Source: Roseovarius sp. (GTDB taxonomy: Bacteria; Pseudomonadota; Alphaproteobacteria; Rhodobacterales; Rhodobacteraceae). From it: 64,000 nucleotides of DNA. Numbering within the stretch: position 1 is the first letter of the stretch; the number at the start of each line of letters is the position of its first letter. The notes beneath the pieces are model-generated. The model was not told the DNA's origin. It saw nothing but the letters and a program-made list of their open reading frames with translations, and ran no database searches. This document shows positions 42,928 through 53,043 of this stretch, one piece after another. The stretch is taken from the NCBI GenBank assembly GCA_027493545.1, contig JAOSKR010000002.1, positions 372,001 to 436,000 of the forward strand, in the 5' to 3' direction. The position numbers and the translations under genes were made by a program.

Positions 42928-44236
42928 TCAACTATTGCCGAACACCCGCGCAAAGATCGTGTCGACATGGCGGGTGTGATAGCCGAGGTCGAACTTCTCC
43001 TCGATCCCCTCACGCCCGAGCGCCGCCGTCACTTCCGGGTCGGCCAGAAGCTCGGTTTTGAAGTCGCGGCCCTCTTCCCAGACCTTCATGGCGTTGCGCT
43101 GCACCAGCCGGTAGGCATCCTCGCGGCTGATGCCGGCCTGGGTCAGCGCCAGCAGCACCCGCTGGCTCATCACCAGGCCGCGGAACTTGTGCATGTTGGC
43201 GAGCATGTTTTCGGGATAGATCACCAGCTTGTCGATCACCTGGGTGAGCCGCGCCAGCGCGAAATCGAGCGTCACCGTGGCGTCGGGGCCGATGTTGCGC
43301 TCGACCGACGAGTGCGAGATGTCGCGCTCGTGCCAGAGCGCCACGTTTTCCAGCGCCGGAACGACCGCCGCGCGCACCAGCCGGGCCAGCCCGGTAAGGT
43401 TCTCGCTCAGCACCGGGTTGCGCTTGTGCGGCATCGCCGAGCTGCCCTTCTGGCCCTTGGAAAAGAACTCCTCGCCCTCCAGCACCTCGGTGCGCTGCAT
43501 GTGGCGGATCTCGATGGCGACGTTCTCGATCGACGACGCCACCACCCCCAGCGCGGCGAAAAAGGCGGCGTGGCGGTCGCGGGGAATGACCTGGGTCGAG
43601 ATCGGCTCTGGTTTGAGGCCCAGTTGCGCGCAGACATGGGCCTCTACCCCCGGGTCGATATTGGCAAAGGTGCCGACCGCGCCCGAGATGGCGCCGGTGG
43701 CAACCTCGTCGCGGGCGGTGCGCAGGCGGACAAGGTTGCGGTCCATCTCGGCATAGAAGCGCGCAAAGGTCAGCCCCATCGTGGTGGGTTCGGCGTGGAT
43801 GCCGTGGCTGCGCCCGATGCGCAGGGTCATCTTGTGCTCGAAGGCGCGGCGTTTGAGCGCGGCAAGCAGCCCCTCGATGTCGGCGATCAGGATGTCGGCG
43901 GCGCGGGTGAGCTGGATGTTGAAGCAGGTATCCAGCACGTCCGAGCTGGTCATCCCCTGATGGACGAAGCGCGCCTCGTCGGCGCCCACGATCTCGGCCA
44001 GGTGGGTGAGAAAGGCGATGACATCGTGGCGGGTGACGGCCTCGATCTCGTCGATGCGGGCGACGTCGAACGTGACATCCCCGGCCTTCCACACGGCGCG
44101 GGCGTTTTCGCGCGGGATCACCCCGAGATCGGCCATCGCATCGCAGGCATGGGCCTCGATCTCGAACCAGATGCGGAAACGGGGTGGCGGGCTCCCAGAT
44201 CTGGACCATCTCGGGGCGGGAATAGCGCGGTATCAT
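42928..44236 (-). CDS. purB: Adenylosuccinate lyase (5' frameshift)
   Basis: Catalyses two steps of purine synthesis. The signature [10 protein letters not shown], the [12 protein letters not shown] segment and the TSSDVLDT motif are clear. The first 25 codons ([18 protein letters not shown]) are in another frame; removing one G from the run at 44181-44184 gives [20 protein letters not shown] and 435 residues, the expected size. Start 44236 follows from that. Confidence 0.95.
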
Positions 44237-44319
44237 GGGCGGGACTTTCCGGTTTGCGTCGCTGTTGCGCGCGGGTTTAGACGTATGCCGGGCAGGCGGC
44301 AAGGCGGGAGGCGCGGGCA

Positions 44320-44732
44320 GTGGCACCGGTGCTGGCGGATTTCGAAGGGGTCTGGCGGGTTGCGCGGCGCGTCGTTCATGCCGGCGGCGGCGGGGCGCGG
44401 TTTGCCGGGCGGGCGGAATTCATGCCCGACGCATCGGGGTTCGTCCATGTCGAGACCGGTGAGCTGCACCTGCCCGGGCAGGCGCCGATCCGGGCCGAAC
44501 GGCGCTATCTGTGGCGGCCGGGTTCCGACGGGATGATCGAGGTATGCTTTTCGGACGGGCGCGCATTTCACCAATTCGATCCTGCGGCGGGTATTCCCGG
44601 TGCCCGGCATGACTGTGCACCCGACACCTACGAGGTGCGCTATGATTTTCGCCGCTGGCCGGTCTGGTCGAGCGCTGGCGCGTGCGGGGGCCGCGCAAGG
44701 ATTACGCGATAGTAACGGCCTGCCGCAGGTAG
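44320..44732 (+). CDS. DUF6314-family protein (3' frameshift)
   Basis: A 137-residue protein typical of Rhodobacteraceae: LADFEGVWRVAR at the N-terminus, ELHLPGQAPIRAERRYLWRP, and HQFDPAAG. Near 44675 a base is missing; with it the protein ends WRVRGPRKDYAIVTACRR at 44732, as in the family. GTG start 44320, 8 nt after GGGAGG. Probably a lipocalin-like fold; role unknown. Confidence 0.78.
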
Positions 44733-44781
44733 CTGGGAAAGGCAGCGGGGAAATTTTTACCGTGTCGCCGTTGCCATGATG

Positions 44782-44900
44782 TTGACAAACCATGCCAATA
44801 GGGTTGACACTGTCCCTTGTGGCAGTTCCGGCCGATTTCGGCCAAAACGCAGAGAAGACCCAACTAGAAGCGGCACGGCCTGGCTGTGCCGCTTTCTTTC
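44782..44900 (+). ncRNA. Candidate small RNA
   Basis: Two TTGACA boxes (44782-44787 and 44804-44809) are followed by a small hairpin, GGCCGA-tt-TCGGCC (44830-44843), an A-rich single-stranded stretch (AAAACGCAGAGAAGACCCAAC) of 21 nt at 44844-44864, and a strong terminator (44869-44900). No open frame with a start fits. The layout (promoter-like boxes, hairpin, unpaired linker, terminator) is that of a trans-acting sRNA of about 80-100 nt. No family recognised. Confidence 0.35.
44869..44900 (+). terminator. Rho-independent terminator
   Basis: AGCGGCAC and GTGCCGCT form a perfect 8-bp stem with a 9-nt loop, followed by TTCTTTCGTTT. It lies 137 nt after the DUF6314 stop and may end that transcript or the candidate small RNA. 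Confidence 0.78.
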
Positions 44901-45006
44901 GTTTCGCGGCAACCATGCCCCGGCAGCCCGGCTGACCGGCACCCGCCGCGCCGCCCGGCTCGACATTTCCCGCCGGCATGCGGCCGGCGGCGCCGGACGG
45001 CGGCGA

Positions 45007-45727
45007 TCAGACGCCCTGAGTCGCCATCGGAAAGACGTCGCGGAGCATGGTGTAGGTGAACGCCGCCGCGCCGAGCGCGGGGACGTAGAGGCAAAGCGAC
45101 AGCGCCAGGGTGTGAACGGTCAGGCGCAGCGGCTCGGTCGGCTCGGCGCGGGTCAGCAGGAACTGCCTCAGGGTATCGCCCGCGGGCAGCCGCGCCCAGA
45201 TGTCGCTCCCGGGGCGCGGTTCCAGGCGTGTGACGCATCGGCGTTCGCATCGTTGGGGCTCTGCCAGAAGCCCGGGCCGCCACCGTCGCCGGCCATGCTG
45301 CCGCTGTCGGTGCGCAGCAACTCGAAGGTGGTGTCGATCAGTCCGGTGCCCACGGGCTGGTGGGCCTCGCCGTGCAGAACCGCCGTGTAGGGCAGGTATT
45401 CGCGCGTGCGCTCGGCGATGCGCTCGGCCGGTAGCGAAACGAGCGCGGGTTGATCCGGCGCTCGCGGTCGGCGCCCGGCGGCGTCCCCACCGCGACGACC
45501 AGATGCGACGGCTGGCCCGCTCTCTGCGCCGGCAGCCATCCCAGTCCGACGCGGACGCAATCCCGGTCGATGAGCGCGATGTCGTCATTGTCCCAGGTCA
45601 GCGCACGGGTATGGGAATCGGCCATCTGAAAGGCGATGTCGAACTCTTCGACGATGTCGCGAAATGCGATGCTAGGGGGGCGGCGGAATTCCATCGCCAC
45701 GACCGAGCCGTAACTCTGCTTCTCCAT
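45007..45727 (-). CDS. Conserved hypothetical protein with C-terminal membrane helix (two frameshifts)
   Basis: With two single-base additions (near 45445 and 45220) the gene codes for about 240 residues. The N-terminal part is soluble (YGSVVAMEFRRPPSIAFRDI, RVGLGWLPAQRAG), and one helix lies near the end (TVHTLALSLCLYVPALGAAAF). Start 45727 lies 9 nt after AGGAGG; the upstream ATG at 45736 is too near it. I do not recognise a family. Layout suggests a tail-anchored cytoplasmic protein. Confidence 0.6.
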
Positions 45728-45852
45728 TTTACCCATCCTCCTGACACGGTCGCCCTCGTGTTAAGGCCAGATTAACCGCGTGATTTCGATCGTTCTGCGG
45801 ACAAAATGGGGCGGTTTCATGGTCAACGCGCCCGGTTGTTGCCCGCGGGGGA

Positions 45853-46737
45853 TCAGCTGACCAGCCCCTTGAGCACGGTCATCGCACTCGCCATCGTCCC
45901 GAATGACTGCAATGCAAGGAACGTGCCCGTCAGGGCGGCCGTCTGCGAGGCGAGCCGCAGGTTTTCGCCCTTGGCGAGGTTGAGGATCAGGAGCGTCACG
46001 CCGATCGGCAGCGCGAAAAGCGCCACGGCAAAGGAAATCAGCCATGCCGACAGACGCAGCGGCGCCGTGGTCTCGATATCTTCGAGGTCGCGCGCCTGTG
46101 CCTCGGCCGCGGCCTGTTCGGCCAGCAGGTCGGGGTCGATCCAGTCCTCGGTGAAAACCTTGCGCAGCCGGTCGGGGGCCGTCGCGTTGCTGAAGATCGC
46201 CGGGTCCTGGTCGCTGAAGCGCCGTTGCAGCGTGTCGTTGGTCTCTTCGATATCGGGCAGGCTGGAGCGGCTGGTCACGCGGCGCGGCCGGACCGGCCCC
46301 TGCACCGCCGTCCGTGACGGGGTCAGCCCGACCGCGCGGGCGAAATCGGCCGCCGGAAGCAGTACGTCCGTGCCGATCCACTTCACGAAATCGGGCGCCA
46401 GCAGTTCGTGCAGTTTCTGCAGTGTGCGGGCGATGATCGAGTCGCGGGTGAAGCGGGTCAGCCGGGCCTCGCCCCGCAGCGCCAGGCGCACCGAAAGAAA
46501 CACGCCGGCGGGCTCGGGCAGGGCGGCGAAGGAGACATCTTCCTCGGTCCACAGCACCAGTTCGATCTGATCGGTGATCACCCGCGCGCGGGTGTCCGAG
46601 AGCACATGTGTGCCGGTAACCCTGTGGCCCAGCGCCTCGATGCAGCCGGCCGCGTGGTTGGCGGCTTCAACGATGTCGAGGTCGCGGCCGGACGTGAAGA
46701 CCAGCCCCGCGGTTGCCTGTGTGTTGCTCGTGTTCAT
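45853..46737 (-). CDS. Conserved hypothetical protein with C-terminal membrane helices
   Basis: A 294-residue protein: a soluble N-terminal domain of about 220 residues and two C-terminal helices (about 232-255 and 265-290). It lies upstream of the other hypothetical on the same strand with a 125-nt gap, and the two share the soluble-then-membrane design. No family recognised. Frame intact. Confidence 0.65.
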   Translation of the reverse strand: MNTSNTQATAGLVFTSGRDLDIVEAANHAAGCIEALGHRVTGTHVLSDTRARVITDQIELVLWTEEDVSFAALPEPAGVFLSVRLALRGEARLTRFTRDSIIARTLQKLHELLAPDFVKWIGTDVLLPAADFARAVGLTPSRTAVQGPVRPRRVTSRSSLPDIEETNDTLQRRFSDQDPAIFSNATAPDRLRKVFTEDWIDPDLLAEQAAAEAQARDLEDIETTAPLRLSAWLISFAVALFALPIGVTLLILNLAKGENLRLASQTAALTGTFLALQSFGTMASAMTVLKGLVS

Positions 46738-47191
46738 TTCGGTCTCGTTTCTTGGACGTCATTGGAGCCATTCTGCTCACCCCGGATTTCGCGTCGAAAG
46801 ACGCACTTAGTTTGTTGCAAATGTGAAACCAATTGGGCATTTTGGACAGGTATTGTTGTGATCCGCCCGAAACCCCGGGAATGGCGGGTCAGGGCCGCTT
46901 GCGGGCGGGGCATGCGCCCGCCCGTCCCGTCACGAGGCGTGACTCGGCACGACGGCGGCCGCATGAGATCGGGTCGCGGACGAGCGAATCCGGTCCGGTG
47001 CGACACGCGTGTCTTATGCTGATCGCGGCTCTTGTGCGAAGGCGGAGCCACTACACGCCCCGGCCCCCGAGCCGGGGCCTTTCCGTGCCGGCCGGGCGAG
47101 GCCCGGGGTCAGGCCCGGGGCGCGCGGGAATTGGCGATTGAACGCGGCATGCTCTGACGATGCGCATGCCGCACCGCCCCGTTGCCCCCTG
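46738..47191. other. Intergenic region holding repeat copy 2
   Basis: A 454-nt stretch upstream of the 46737 gene and downstream of the AraC-type regulator. It contains an AT-rich part near 46800-46860, probably the promoter of the hypothetical gene, and the dispersed repeat at 47056-47149. No gene supported. Confidence 0.5.
47056..47149 (+). repeat. Dispersed GC-rich palindromic repeat, copy 2
   Basis: Same pattern as copy 1: CCCCGGC-ccccga-GCCGGGG, then GGCCCGGGG-tca-GGCCCGGGG-like arms, CGCGCGGGAAT and GATTGAACGCGGCAT. It lies 42 nt past the stop of the AraC-type regulator gene. Confidence 0.75.
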
Positions 47192-48142
47192 TCACGAAAG
47201 GGTGGTGCGGTGGGCCAGCGGCGAGACCCCGAACCGACCGCGGAAGACCTTGGAGAAATGCGAGGTCGAGTTGAAGCCGCAGGCCATGGCAATCTCGGTT
47301 ATCGACTGTTCGGTCTGCACGATCAGGTTGCGCGCCCGGTGAAGGCGCATCTCGACGATGTAGCGCTTGGGCGAGGTGTTGAGGTACTTGCCGAACAGCC
47401 GTTCCAGCTGGCGGGTTGAGATGCCGATTTCCTCGGCGATCTTCCACGGGGCGAGCGGGGTCTCGATGTTGTCTTCCATGATCCGGATAGCGCGGGTCAG
47501 GTGCTCGCTGCGCATGCCGTGGCGCGACTGCAGCGAGACGCGCTGCGCCGCCGTGCCCTCGCGCACCGCATTGTAAACCATCTGGTCGGCCACGACGGTG
47601 GCGAGATCGGGTCCGTGCTCGGTCGCGATCAGGTGCAGCATCAGGTCGGCGGCCGCGGTCCCGCCCGAGGCGGTGACGAACTCCTCGTGCGCGACGAAGA
47701 CGTTGCGCACCAGCCGCACCGAAGGGAACCGCTCCGCGAACAGGTCATGAAACTCCCAGTGGATCGCGGTCTCGACCCCGTCGAGGAAGCCGGCCACGGC
47801 AAGCACGTAGGCGCCAGAGCAGATCGCGCCGATCGGGGTGCCGCGCGACCGTTCCCGGCGCAGGAAGTTCACCACCCCTTCGGTGGTGTGGTTGTGGACA
47901 TGGAGGCCGGAGATCAGGAACAGCCGATCATCGCGCTCCAGGGGCACCAGCCCCTGATCGACGAGTGTCACCGCGCGGTTCGAGCAGGTTGCCGAAACCC
48001 CGTCCTCCGAGGCGAGCGACCAGCGATAGAGCGGCTTGCCGGATACGAGGTTGGCGATCCTGAGCGGCTCGAGCGCGCAGGAAAACGCGAGATGGGAGAA
48101 ATTCTCGACGAGAAGAAAGACGAAATGCGCAGTCCGGGTCAT
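47192..48142 (-). CDS. GbdR/CdhR-like AraC-family regulator with DJ-1/GATase-like domain
   Basis: A 316-residue protein: an N-terminal GATase1-like sensor domain (about 5-185; GAICSGAYVLAVAGFLDG holds the usual cysteine) and a C-terminal AraC DNA-binding domain (about 215-310; GISTRQLERLFGKYLNTSP, ACGFNSTSHFSKVFRGRFG). Relatives (GbdR, CdhR, SouR, ArgR of pseudomonads) respond to betaine, carnitine, sarcosine or arginine. It follows proX by 55 nt on the same strand, so a betaine-type ligand fits best. Confidence 0.87.
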   Translation of the reverse strand: MTRTAHFVFLLVENFSHLAFSCALEPLRIANLVSGKPLYRWSLASEDGVSATCSNRAVTLVDQGLVPLERDDRLFLISGLHVHNHTTEGVVNFLRRERSRGTPIGAICSGAYVLAVAGFLDGVETAIHWEFHDLFAERFPSVRLVRNVFVAHEEFVTASGGTAAADLMLHLIATEHGPDLATVVADQMVYNAVREGTAAQRVSLQSRHGMRSEHLTRAIRIMEDNIETPLAPWKIAEEIGISTRQLERLFGKYLNTSPKRYIVEMRLHRARNLIVQTEQSITEIAMACGFNSTSHFSKVFRGRFGVSPLAHRTTLS

Positions 48143-48164
48143 GTCCGCATGCCAAGAGAGGGAA

Positions 48165-48187
48165 GGGGCGCCCCCGCGGGGCGCCCC
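48165..48187 (-). terminator. Strong hairpin between proX and the AraC-type gene
   Basis: GGGGCGCCCC is repeated on both sides of a 3-nt spacer, giving a 10-bp GC stem. It lies 10 nt past the proX stop and has no U-run. It may protect the 3' end of the importer mRNA or partly stop transcription into the regulator. Confidence 0.5.
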
Positions 48188-48197
48188 GGACGCAAGG

Positions 48198-49184
48198 TCA
48201 GTTCGCGGCCGCCCGCGCGGCTTCGATCCAGCCGTCATATTCGGCCCGGTGCGCGGCGATCCAGTCCGCGACATGGCGGTCGATGTCGGCAGAGCTGTCT
48301 TCGCCCTCGGCGATCAGCTTGTTCTCGGCCGAGACGTCGTTGACGTCGATGGTCGCGACCTCGAACAGCTTGGCCGCCGCCGGGTTGGCCTCGAGGAAGT
48401 CGTTGCGCGCGACGATGCGCAGGCTGTCGACCGCGAAGCCGAGGTTCTTGCCCTGGTATTCGGTATTGCCGGTCCCGCCGTCGGGCAGCGAGGTGTAGGG
48501 CACCGAAAGCCACTCGACATCCCGGCCCGGTACCAGCTCGCCCGAAACCCAGTAGGGCGTCCAAGTGTAGTAGAGAACCGGTTCGCCGTTTTGGAAGCGC
48601 GCGATGGTGTCGGCGATGACGGCGTTGTATTCGCCCTGGTTGTGGGTCACCGTGTCGCGCAGCCCGTATTCGGTCAGCTGGTGCTCGATCACACGCTCGC
48701 AGCCCCAGCCCGGCACACAGCCGGCAAGGTCGGCCTTGCCGTCGCCGTCGGCGTCGAATTTCGCGGCAATCGCCGGATCCTTCAACTGGCCGAGGTCGGT
48801 CACGCCGGCATCATAGCTCGCCTTGTCCACCAGATAGCCCTGCAGCGCGCCATCGACGAGCACGCCGACCTTGGACATCACCGCGTCGCCGCCGGCCTCC
48901 TGGTAGAAGGCGTCGTGCAACTCGTTCCAGCTGTCGGTGAAGAAGTCCGCGTCGCCGGTGCCGACCGCGAGATGCGCGGTCTGGGCCAGCACCTCGTTCG
49001 GCTCGGCCACGGTGTAGCCAAGCTCCTCGAGCGCGCTGAAGATGATGCGCGCCTGCATCATCTCCTCCAGCAGCGGCTGGATGACCGGGCGCACGGTGAT
49101 GCCCTCGCCCGGGCGGTCCTGGGCCAGAAGCGGGGTTGCGGCAAGCGACAGCGTGAGCGCGGTCGCGATGGTGAAGGGTTTCAT
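48198..49184 (-). CDS. proX: Quaternary-amine substrate-binding protein (ProX/OpuAC type)
   Basis: A 328-residue periplasmic binding protein with signal peptide ([21 protein letters not shown]). The aromatic residues of the betaine cage are plentiful: [19 protein letters not shown] and [13 protein letters not shown] precedes the ATG at 49184. Its start overlaps the permease stop by ATGA. Ligand: glycine betaine, proline betaine or a relative; the neighbouring catabolic genes favour (hydroxy)proline betaine. Confidence 0.92.
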   Translation of the reverse strand: MKPFTIATALTLSLAATPLLAQDRPGEGITVRPVIQPLLEEMMQARIIFSALEELGYTVAEPNEVLAQTAHLAVGTGDADFFTDSWNELHDAFYQEAGGDAVMSKVGVLVDGALQGYLVDKASYDAGVTDLGQLKDPAIAAKFDADGDGKADLAGCVPGWGCERVIEHQLTEYGLRDTVTHNQGEYNAVIADTIARFQNGEPVLYYTWTPYWVSGELVPGRDVEWLSVPYTSLPDGGTGNTEYQGKNLGFAVDSLRIVARNDFLEANPAAAKLFEVATIDVNDVSAENKLIAEGEDSSADIDRHVADWIAAHRAEYDGWIEAARAAAN

Positions 49185-50167
49185 CTGGTTCCTCCGGGTT
49201 GGGGTTCTGAGTGGCTCGATTGCGGGCCGCGCCGTGCGATGAGCCGCACGGCCAGCCCGACCGGACCCGCCTGCCACCAGTGGCGGTGTCCGCGTTCCCG
49301 ACCGGACCGGCCCAGTCCCTGGGTGATGCGATCGAGAACGACGGCGAGAATGACGATGCCGAGGCCGCCGACGATGGCCTTGCCGGCGTCGAGCCGGCCC
49401 ATCGCGCGCAGAACCTCGTTGCCGAGCCCCTTGACCGAGATCATCGAGGCGATGACCACCATCGACAGCGACAGCATGATGGTCTGGTTCAGCCCGGCGA
49501 GGATCGTCGGTGTGGCCAGCGGCAGCTCGACCTTGAACATGATCTGGTTCGGTGTCGCGCCAAAGGCGCGCGCTGCAGCCTCCACCACGCTCGGGTTCAC
49601 CCCGCGGATGCCGAGCGAGGTGAGCCGAACGAGCGGCGGCAGCGCGAAGACGATGGTCACGATCACCCCCGAGACGTTGCCGATGCCGACAAGCATGACG
49701 ACGGGGACGAGGTAGACGAAGGCCGGGATCGTCTGCATGGTGTCGAGGACGGGCCTGAGCGCCGCCTCGAACCGGTCCGACTTGCCCGCGATGATGCCGA
49801 GCGGCAGGCCGATCACGACGCAGAGGATCACCGCCGAGATCACGATGGCGAGCGTTGTCATCGCCAGCGACCACGCCGCCGGGTCGAGCAGGCCGAGCGC
49901 CACGAGGCAGGTCGCGACGATGATCGCCACCCGCCGCCCGGCCGCCTGCCGGGCGATCAGCACGACGACGATCAGCATGATCACCGGCGGAATCGCCTGA
50001 AGCGTCCCTTCGATCCGTGTGATCATGCCGTCGAAGAAGGCCTTGATCGGCTGGATCGTCTCGCGGTTGGCGATCGCCCACTGCTTGATGCCGTCGGCGC
50101 GCCCGTCGATGTTCAGATCGATCGAGGCGAAGGGGTTGAGCCAGTCGAAGGTCTTGTCCTCGGCCAT
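49181..50167 (-). CDS. proW: Quaternary-amine ABC permease
   Basis: A 328-residue permease of the ProW/OpuAB type. The soluble N-terminus ([15 protein letters not shown]) and the family stretches [20 protein letters not shown] and [20 protein letters not shown] EAA loop are present. The C-terminus has an extra Arg/His-rich tail (about 20 residues). Overlaps proX by ATGA and proV by one base. Confidence 0.93.
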   Translation of the reverse strand: MAEDKTFDWLNPFASIDLNIDGRADGIKQWAIANRETIQPIKAFFDGMITRIEGTLQAIPPVIMLIVVVLIARQAAGRRVAIIVATCLVALGLLDPAAWSLAMTTLAIVISAVILCVVIGLPLGIIAGKSDRFEAALRPVLDTMQTIPAFVYLVPVVMLVGIGNVSGVIVTIVFALPPLVRLTSLGIRGVNPSVVEAAARAFGATPNQIMFKVELPLATPTILAGLNQTIMLSLSMVVIASMISVKGLGNEVLRAMGRLDAGKAIVGGLGIVILAVVLDRITQGLGRSGRERGHRHWWQAGPVGLAVRLIARRGPQSSHSEPQPGGTR

Positions 50168-51246
50168 CAGGCCACCTCCCTCACGGCGTCGTCGCGCCCC
50201 TGGATGCCGCGCAGAAGCGCCTTCTTGGTGACCACCCCCAGATTGGTGCCGTCGGCCCGCACGAGGATCGGATGGTCGGTGTCGATGGCGAGATCGACGA
50301 GCGTGTTGAGCTTGTCCTCGGGCCGCGCCACCGGCCAGTCGGCGGGGTCGCCGTCGCCGCGCGCCTGCCGGTACTGCGCGAAGGGCTGCATCACCCGCGC
50401 CGCGGTCACGAGGTCGAGCTTGGAGATGCCGGCGACGAAGTCGGCGACGTAGTCGTCGGCCGGCTCGGTCACGATCTGTTCGGGCGTGCCGATCTGCACC
50501 AGTACGCCATCCTTCATGATCGCGATCCGGTCGCCGATGCGGATCGCCTCGTCGAGGTCGTGGGTGATGAAGACCGTGGTCTTGTTCAGTTCGGCCGAAA
50601 GCTCCATGAACGTCGTCTGGAGTTGGCGGCGGATCAGCGGATCGAGGGCCGAGAACGGCTCGTCCATCAGCAGGATCGTCGGATCGGCGGCGATGGCGCG
50701 GGCAAGGCCGACGCGCTGCTGCATGCCGCCCGACAGCTCGTCGGGGTACTTCTGGTCCCAGCCGGTGAGGTCGACCGCGTCGATCGCGCGCCGGGCGACC
50801 TTGATCCGCTTCGCCTCGGCGGCGCCGCGCACCTCGAGCGAGAACACCACGTTGTCGCGCACCGTCCGGTGCGGCATCAGCGCCATGTTCTGAAAGACCA
50901 TGCCGATCTTCTCGGCGCGCAGCGCACGCAACTGCCTGGCCGACATGGCGTTGACGTTCTCACCCTCGATGAATACCGACCCGGCGGTCGGCTCGATCAG
51001 CCGATTGATGTGGCGGATCAGCGTCGACTTGCCCGAACCCGAAAGCCCCATGATGCAGAAGATCTCGCCGCGCGCGACGCTGAAGGTGGCGTCGCGCACC
51101 CCGACGACGCAGTCGAATCGATCGCGAATCTCTTCCTTCGACAGGCCGTGCTTCAACACGGCATCCATCGCCTGACGCGATTTCTCGCCGAAGATCTTCC
51201 AGATCCCGTCGCAGCGGATGACGGCCTCTCGTGATGTCTCGGTCAT
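50167..51246 (-). CDS. proV: Quaternary-amine ABC transporter ATPase
   Basis: A 359-residue ATPase with [23 protein letters not shown] and LLMDEP, plus a C-terminal CBS-like part ([20 protein letters not shown]) as in osmotically gated ProV/OpuAA. First gene of the importer operon; divergent from the GntR gene with 133 nt between the start codons. Confidence 0.94.
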   Translation of the reverse strand: MTETSREAVIRCDGIWKIFGEKSRQAMDAVLKHGLSKEEIRDRFDCVVGVRDATFSVARGEIFCIMGLSGSGKSTLIRHINRLIEPTAGSVFIEGENVNAMSARQLRALRAEKIGMVFQNMALMPHRTVRDNVVFSLEVRGAAEAKRIKVARRAIDAVDLTGWDQKYPDELSGGMQQRVGLARAIAADPTILLMDEPFSALDPLIRRQLQTTFMELSAELNKTTVFITHDLDEAIRIGDRIAIMKDGVLVQIGTPEQIVTEPADDYVADFVAGISKLDLVTAARVMQPFAQYRQARGDGDPADWPVARPEDKLNTLVDLAIDTDHPILVRADGTNLGVVTKKALLRGIQGRDDAVREVA

Positions 51247-51286
51247 GCGGTTCCTCCCCGGGCGGGATCAAGAGCACATATTTTGA

Positions 51287-51296
51287 TTGTAGACAA
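51287..51296. promoter_or_regulatory. GntR-type operator candidate
   Basis: TTGTAGACAA matches the palindromic FadR/VanR-subfamily type TTGTnnACAA. It lies in the AT-rich middle of the divergent region between proV and the GntR gene, where one bound dimer could control both operons. Inference from the motif and location. Confidence 0.5.
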
Positions 51297-51379
51297 CATG
51301 TATTTTTTGCGGCACAACAACTGGCGACATTGCGTCCGCGCCCAGGATGCGCGCAAAACGAAAGCCAGAGAGGCAACCC

Positions 51380-52102
51380 GTGAACATCGAAGCCAAAAGC
51401 AGGAAAGCCATCTGCATCGAGGATCTGCGCCGCCGGATCCTGACCCGGGCGCTGGCCCCTGGCAGCTATCTCGACGAGACGGAGATCGCCGAAGCCTATG
51501 CCATCTCGCGCCCGCCGCTGCGCGAAATCCTGCGCCAGCTTGCCGGCGAGGGTTACGTCGTCCTGCACCGGAATCGCGGCGCCCAGGTCGCGCCGATGAC
51601 GCACAAGACCATGCGCAACTTCTTCATCGCCGCGCCGATGATCTATGCCGCCGTGGCCCGGCTCGCGGCGTCGCATGCGACGCCGCAGCAGATCATGCGG
51701 CTCAAGGACACCCAACGTCTGTTCCGGGCGGCGATTCGCGACGGCGACGCCACCGAAAGCGCACTGATGAACGAGCGCTTCCACGCCTTGATCGGCGAGA
51801 TGGCCGACAACGAATTCCTGACGCCAAGCCTGCGGCGGCTCCTGATCGACCACACGCGCATCGGGATGACCTTCTACAGCCCGCGCAACCTGACGCTGGC
51901 CGAACAGCGCGGCGTGGCGGCCGACCAGCACGACCGGTTCATCGCGCTGATCGAGGCGGGCGACGCCGACGGCGCCGCCGACCTCGCCATCGCGCATTGG
52001 GAACTCTCGCGGGCCGAGATCGAGAGCTTCGTCACGCCGCAGGGCATGCAGATTCCGCTCGGCCGCGCGCCGGGCGCCGGGAACGAAAGAGGGGCTTCAT
52101 GA
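51380..52102 (+). CDS. GntR-family (FCD-type) regulator
   Basis: A winged-helix N-terminus (IEDLRRRILTRALAPGSYLDETEIAEAYAISR) and an all-helical FCD ligand domain (HALIGEMADNEFL, metal-binding His residues). Likely repressor of the amine catabolic operons. GTG 51380 has GAGAGG 7 nt upstream; ATG 51347 is possible and would add 11 residues. The stop overlaps the DapA-family gene by ATGA. Ligand inferred to be a betaine or breakdown product. Confidence 0.87.
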   Translation: MNIEAKSRKAICIEDLRRRILTRALAPGSYLDETEIAEAYAISRPPLREILRQLAGEGYVVLHRNRGAQVAPMTHKTMRNFFIAAPMIYAAVARLAASHATPQQIMRLKDTQRLFRAAIRDGDATESALMNERFHALIGEMADNEFLTPSLRRLLIDHTRIGMTFYSPRNLTLAEQRGVAADQHDRFIALIEAGDADGAADLAIAHWELSRAEIESFVTPQGMQIPLGRAPGAGNERGAS

Positions 52103-53043
52103 AGTTCGAGGGAATCTATACGCCCGTCATCACGCCGCACACGGATGACGGCGGGATCGACCGCGACGCCTTTGCCGCGCAGATCGAGCATCTGATCGCC
52201 GCGGGCGTGCATGGCATCGTCAACGGCGGCTCGACCGGCGAATACTACGCCCAGTCGATGGAGGAGCGGATCGAGATGGCGACCCTCGCCCGCGAGGTGA
52301 TCGCCGGCCGGGTGCCGCTCGTCGTCGGCACGGTGGCGATCCGGCTGCCGGATTCGATCCTGATGGCCGAGACGGCGGCAAGGATCGGGGCCGACGCGAT
52401 CCTCGTCGGCTCGCCCCCCTATTCGGTTCCGACCGAGCGCGAGAACGCGCTCAACGCGCTTGCCATCGACCGGGCAGCGGACCTGCCGGTGATGCTCTAC
52501 AACTACCCGGGCCGCATGGGCATCAACATGGGCGAGGAGTTCCTCGACCGGGTGGGCCGGTCCCGCAATTTCTGCGCGATCAAGGAAAGCTCGGGCGATA
52601 TCAACCGGGTGCATCTTCTTGCCCGCGACTATCCGCATATCCAGATGTCCTGCGGCATGGACGACCAGGCGCTGGAGTTCTTCGCCTGGGGCGGACGCAG
52701 CTGGGTCTGCGGTGGCTCGAACTTCCTGCCGGCCGAGCATATCGCGCTGTGGCGCGCCTGCGCGGTCGAGGGCGACTTCGAAAAGGGCCGGCGGATCATG
52801 TCGGCGATGATGCCCCTGATGCGGGTCCTCGAACAGGGCGGCAAGTTCATCCAGTGCATCAAGTACGGGGTCGGGATCGCGGGCCGCCCTGCCGGGCCGC
52901 CGCGCCCGCCCCTGAAGGCCCTGAACAAGCACGACAAGCGGCAACTCGAACAGGTGGTGCGGGTGCTCAAGCGCACCGTGGCCGAGATCGAGGCCGGGGC
53001 GACGGAATACAAAGAAAGCGAACCGGAAAGGGACACGGCATGA
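52099..53043 (+). CDS. DapA-family lyase, possible pyrroline-4-hydroxy-2-carboxylate deaminase
   Basis: A 314-residue Schiff-base aldolase. Lys162 in FCAIKESSG and Tyr134 in MLYNYPGR are catalytic; GGSTGEYY is the phosphate/carboxylate loop. The family includes dihydrodipicolinate synthase and the deaminase that turns pyrroline-4-hydroxy-2-carboxylate into 2-oxoglutarate semialdehyde. The context (aldehyde dehydrogenase, FAD oxidase, HpbD-like epimerase) favours the deaminase. No lysine-synthesis genes are near. Coupled by ATGA on both sides. Confidence 0.85.
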   Translation: MKFEGIYTPVITPHTDDGGIDRDAFAAQIEHLIAAGVHGIVNGGSTGEYYAQSMEERIEMATLAREVIAGRVPLVVGTVAIRLPDSILMAETAARIGADAILVGSPPYSVPTERENALNALAIDRAADLPVMLYNYPGRMGINMGEEFLDRVGRSRNFCAIKESSGDINRVHLLARDYPHIQMSCGMDDQALEFFAWGGRSWVCGGSNFLPAEHIALWRACAVEGDFEKGRRIMSAMMPLMRVLEQGGKFIQCIKYGVGIAGRPAGPPRPPLKALNKHDKRQLEQVVRVLKRTVAEIEAGATEYKESEPERDTA

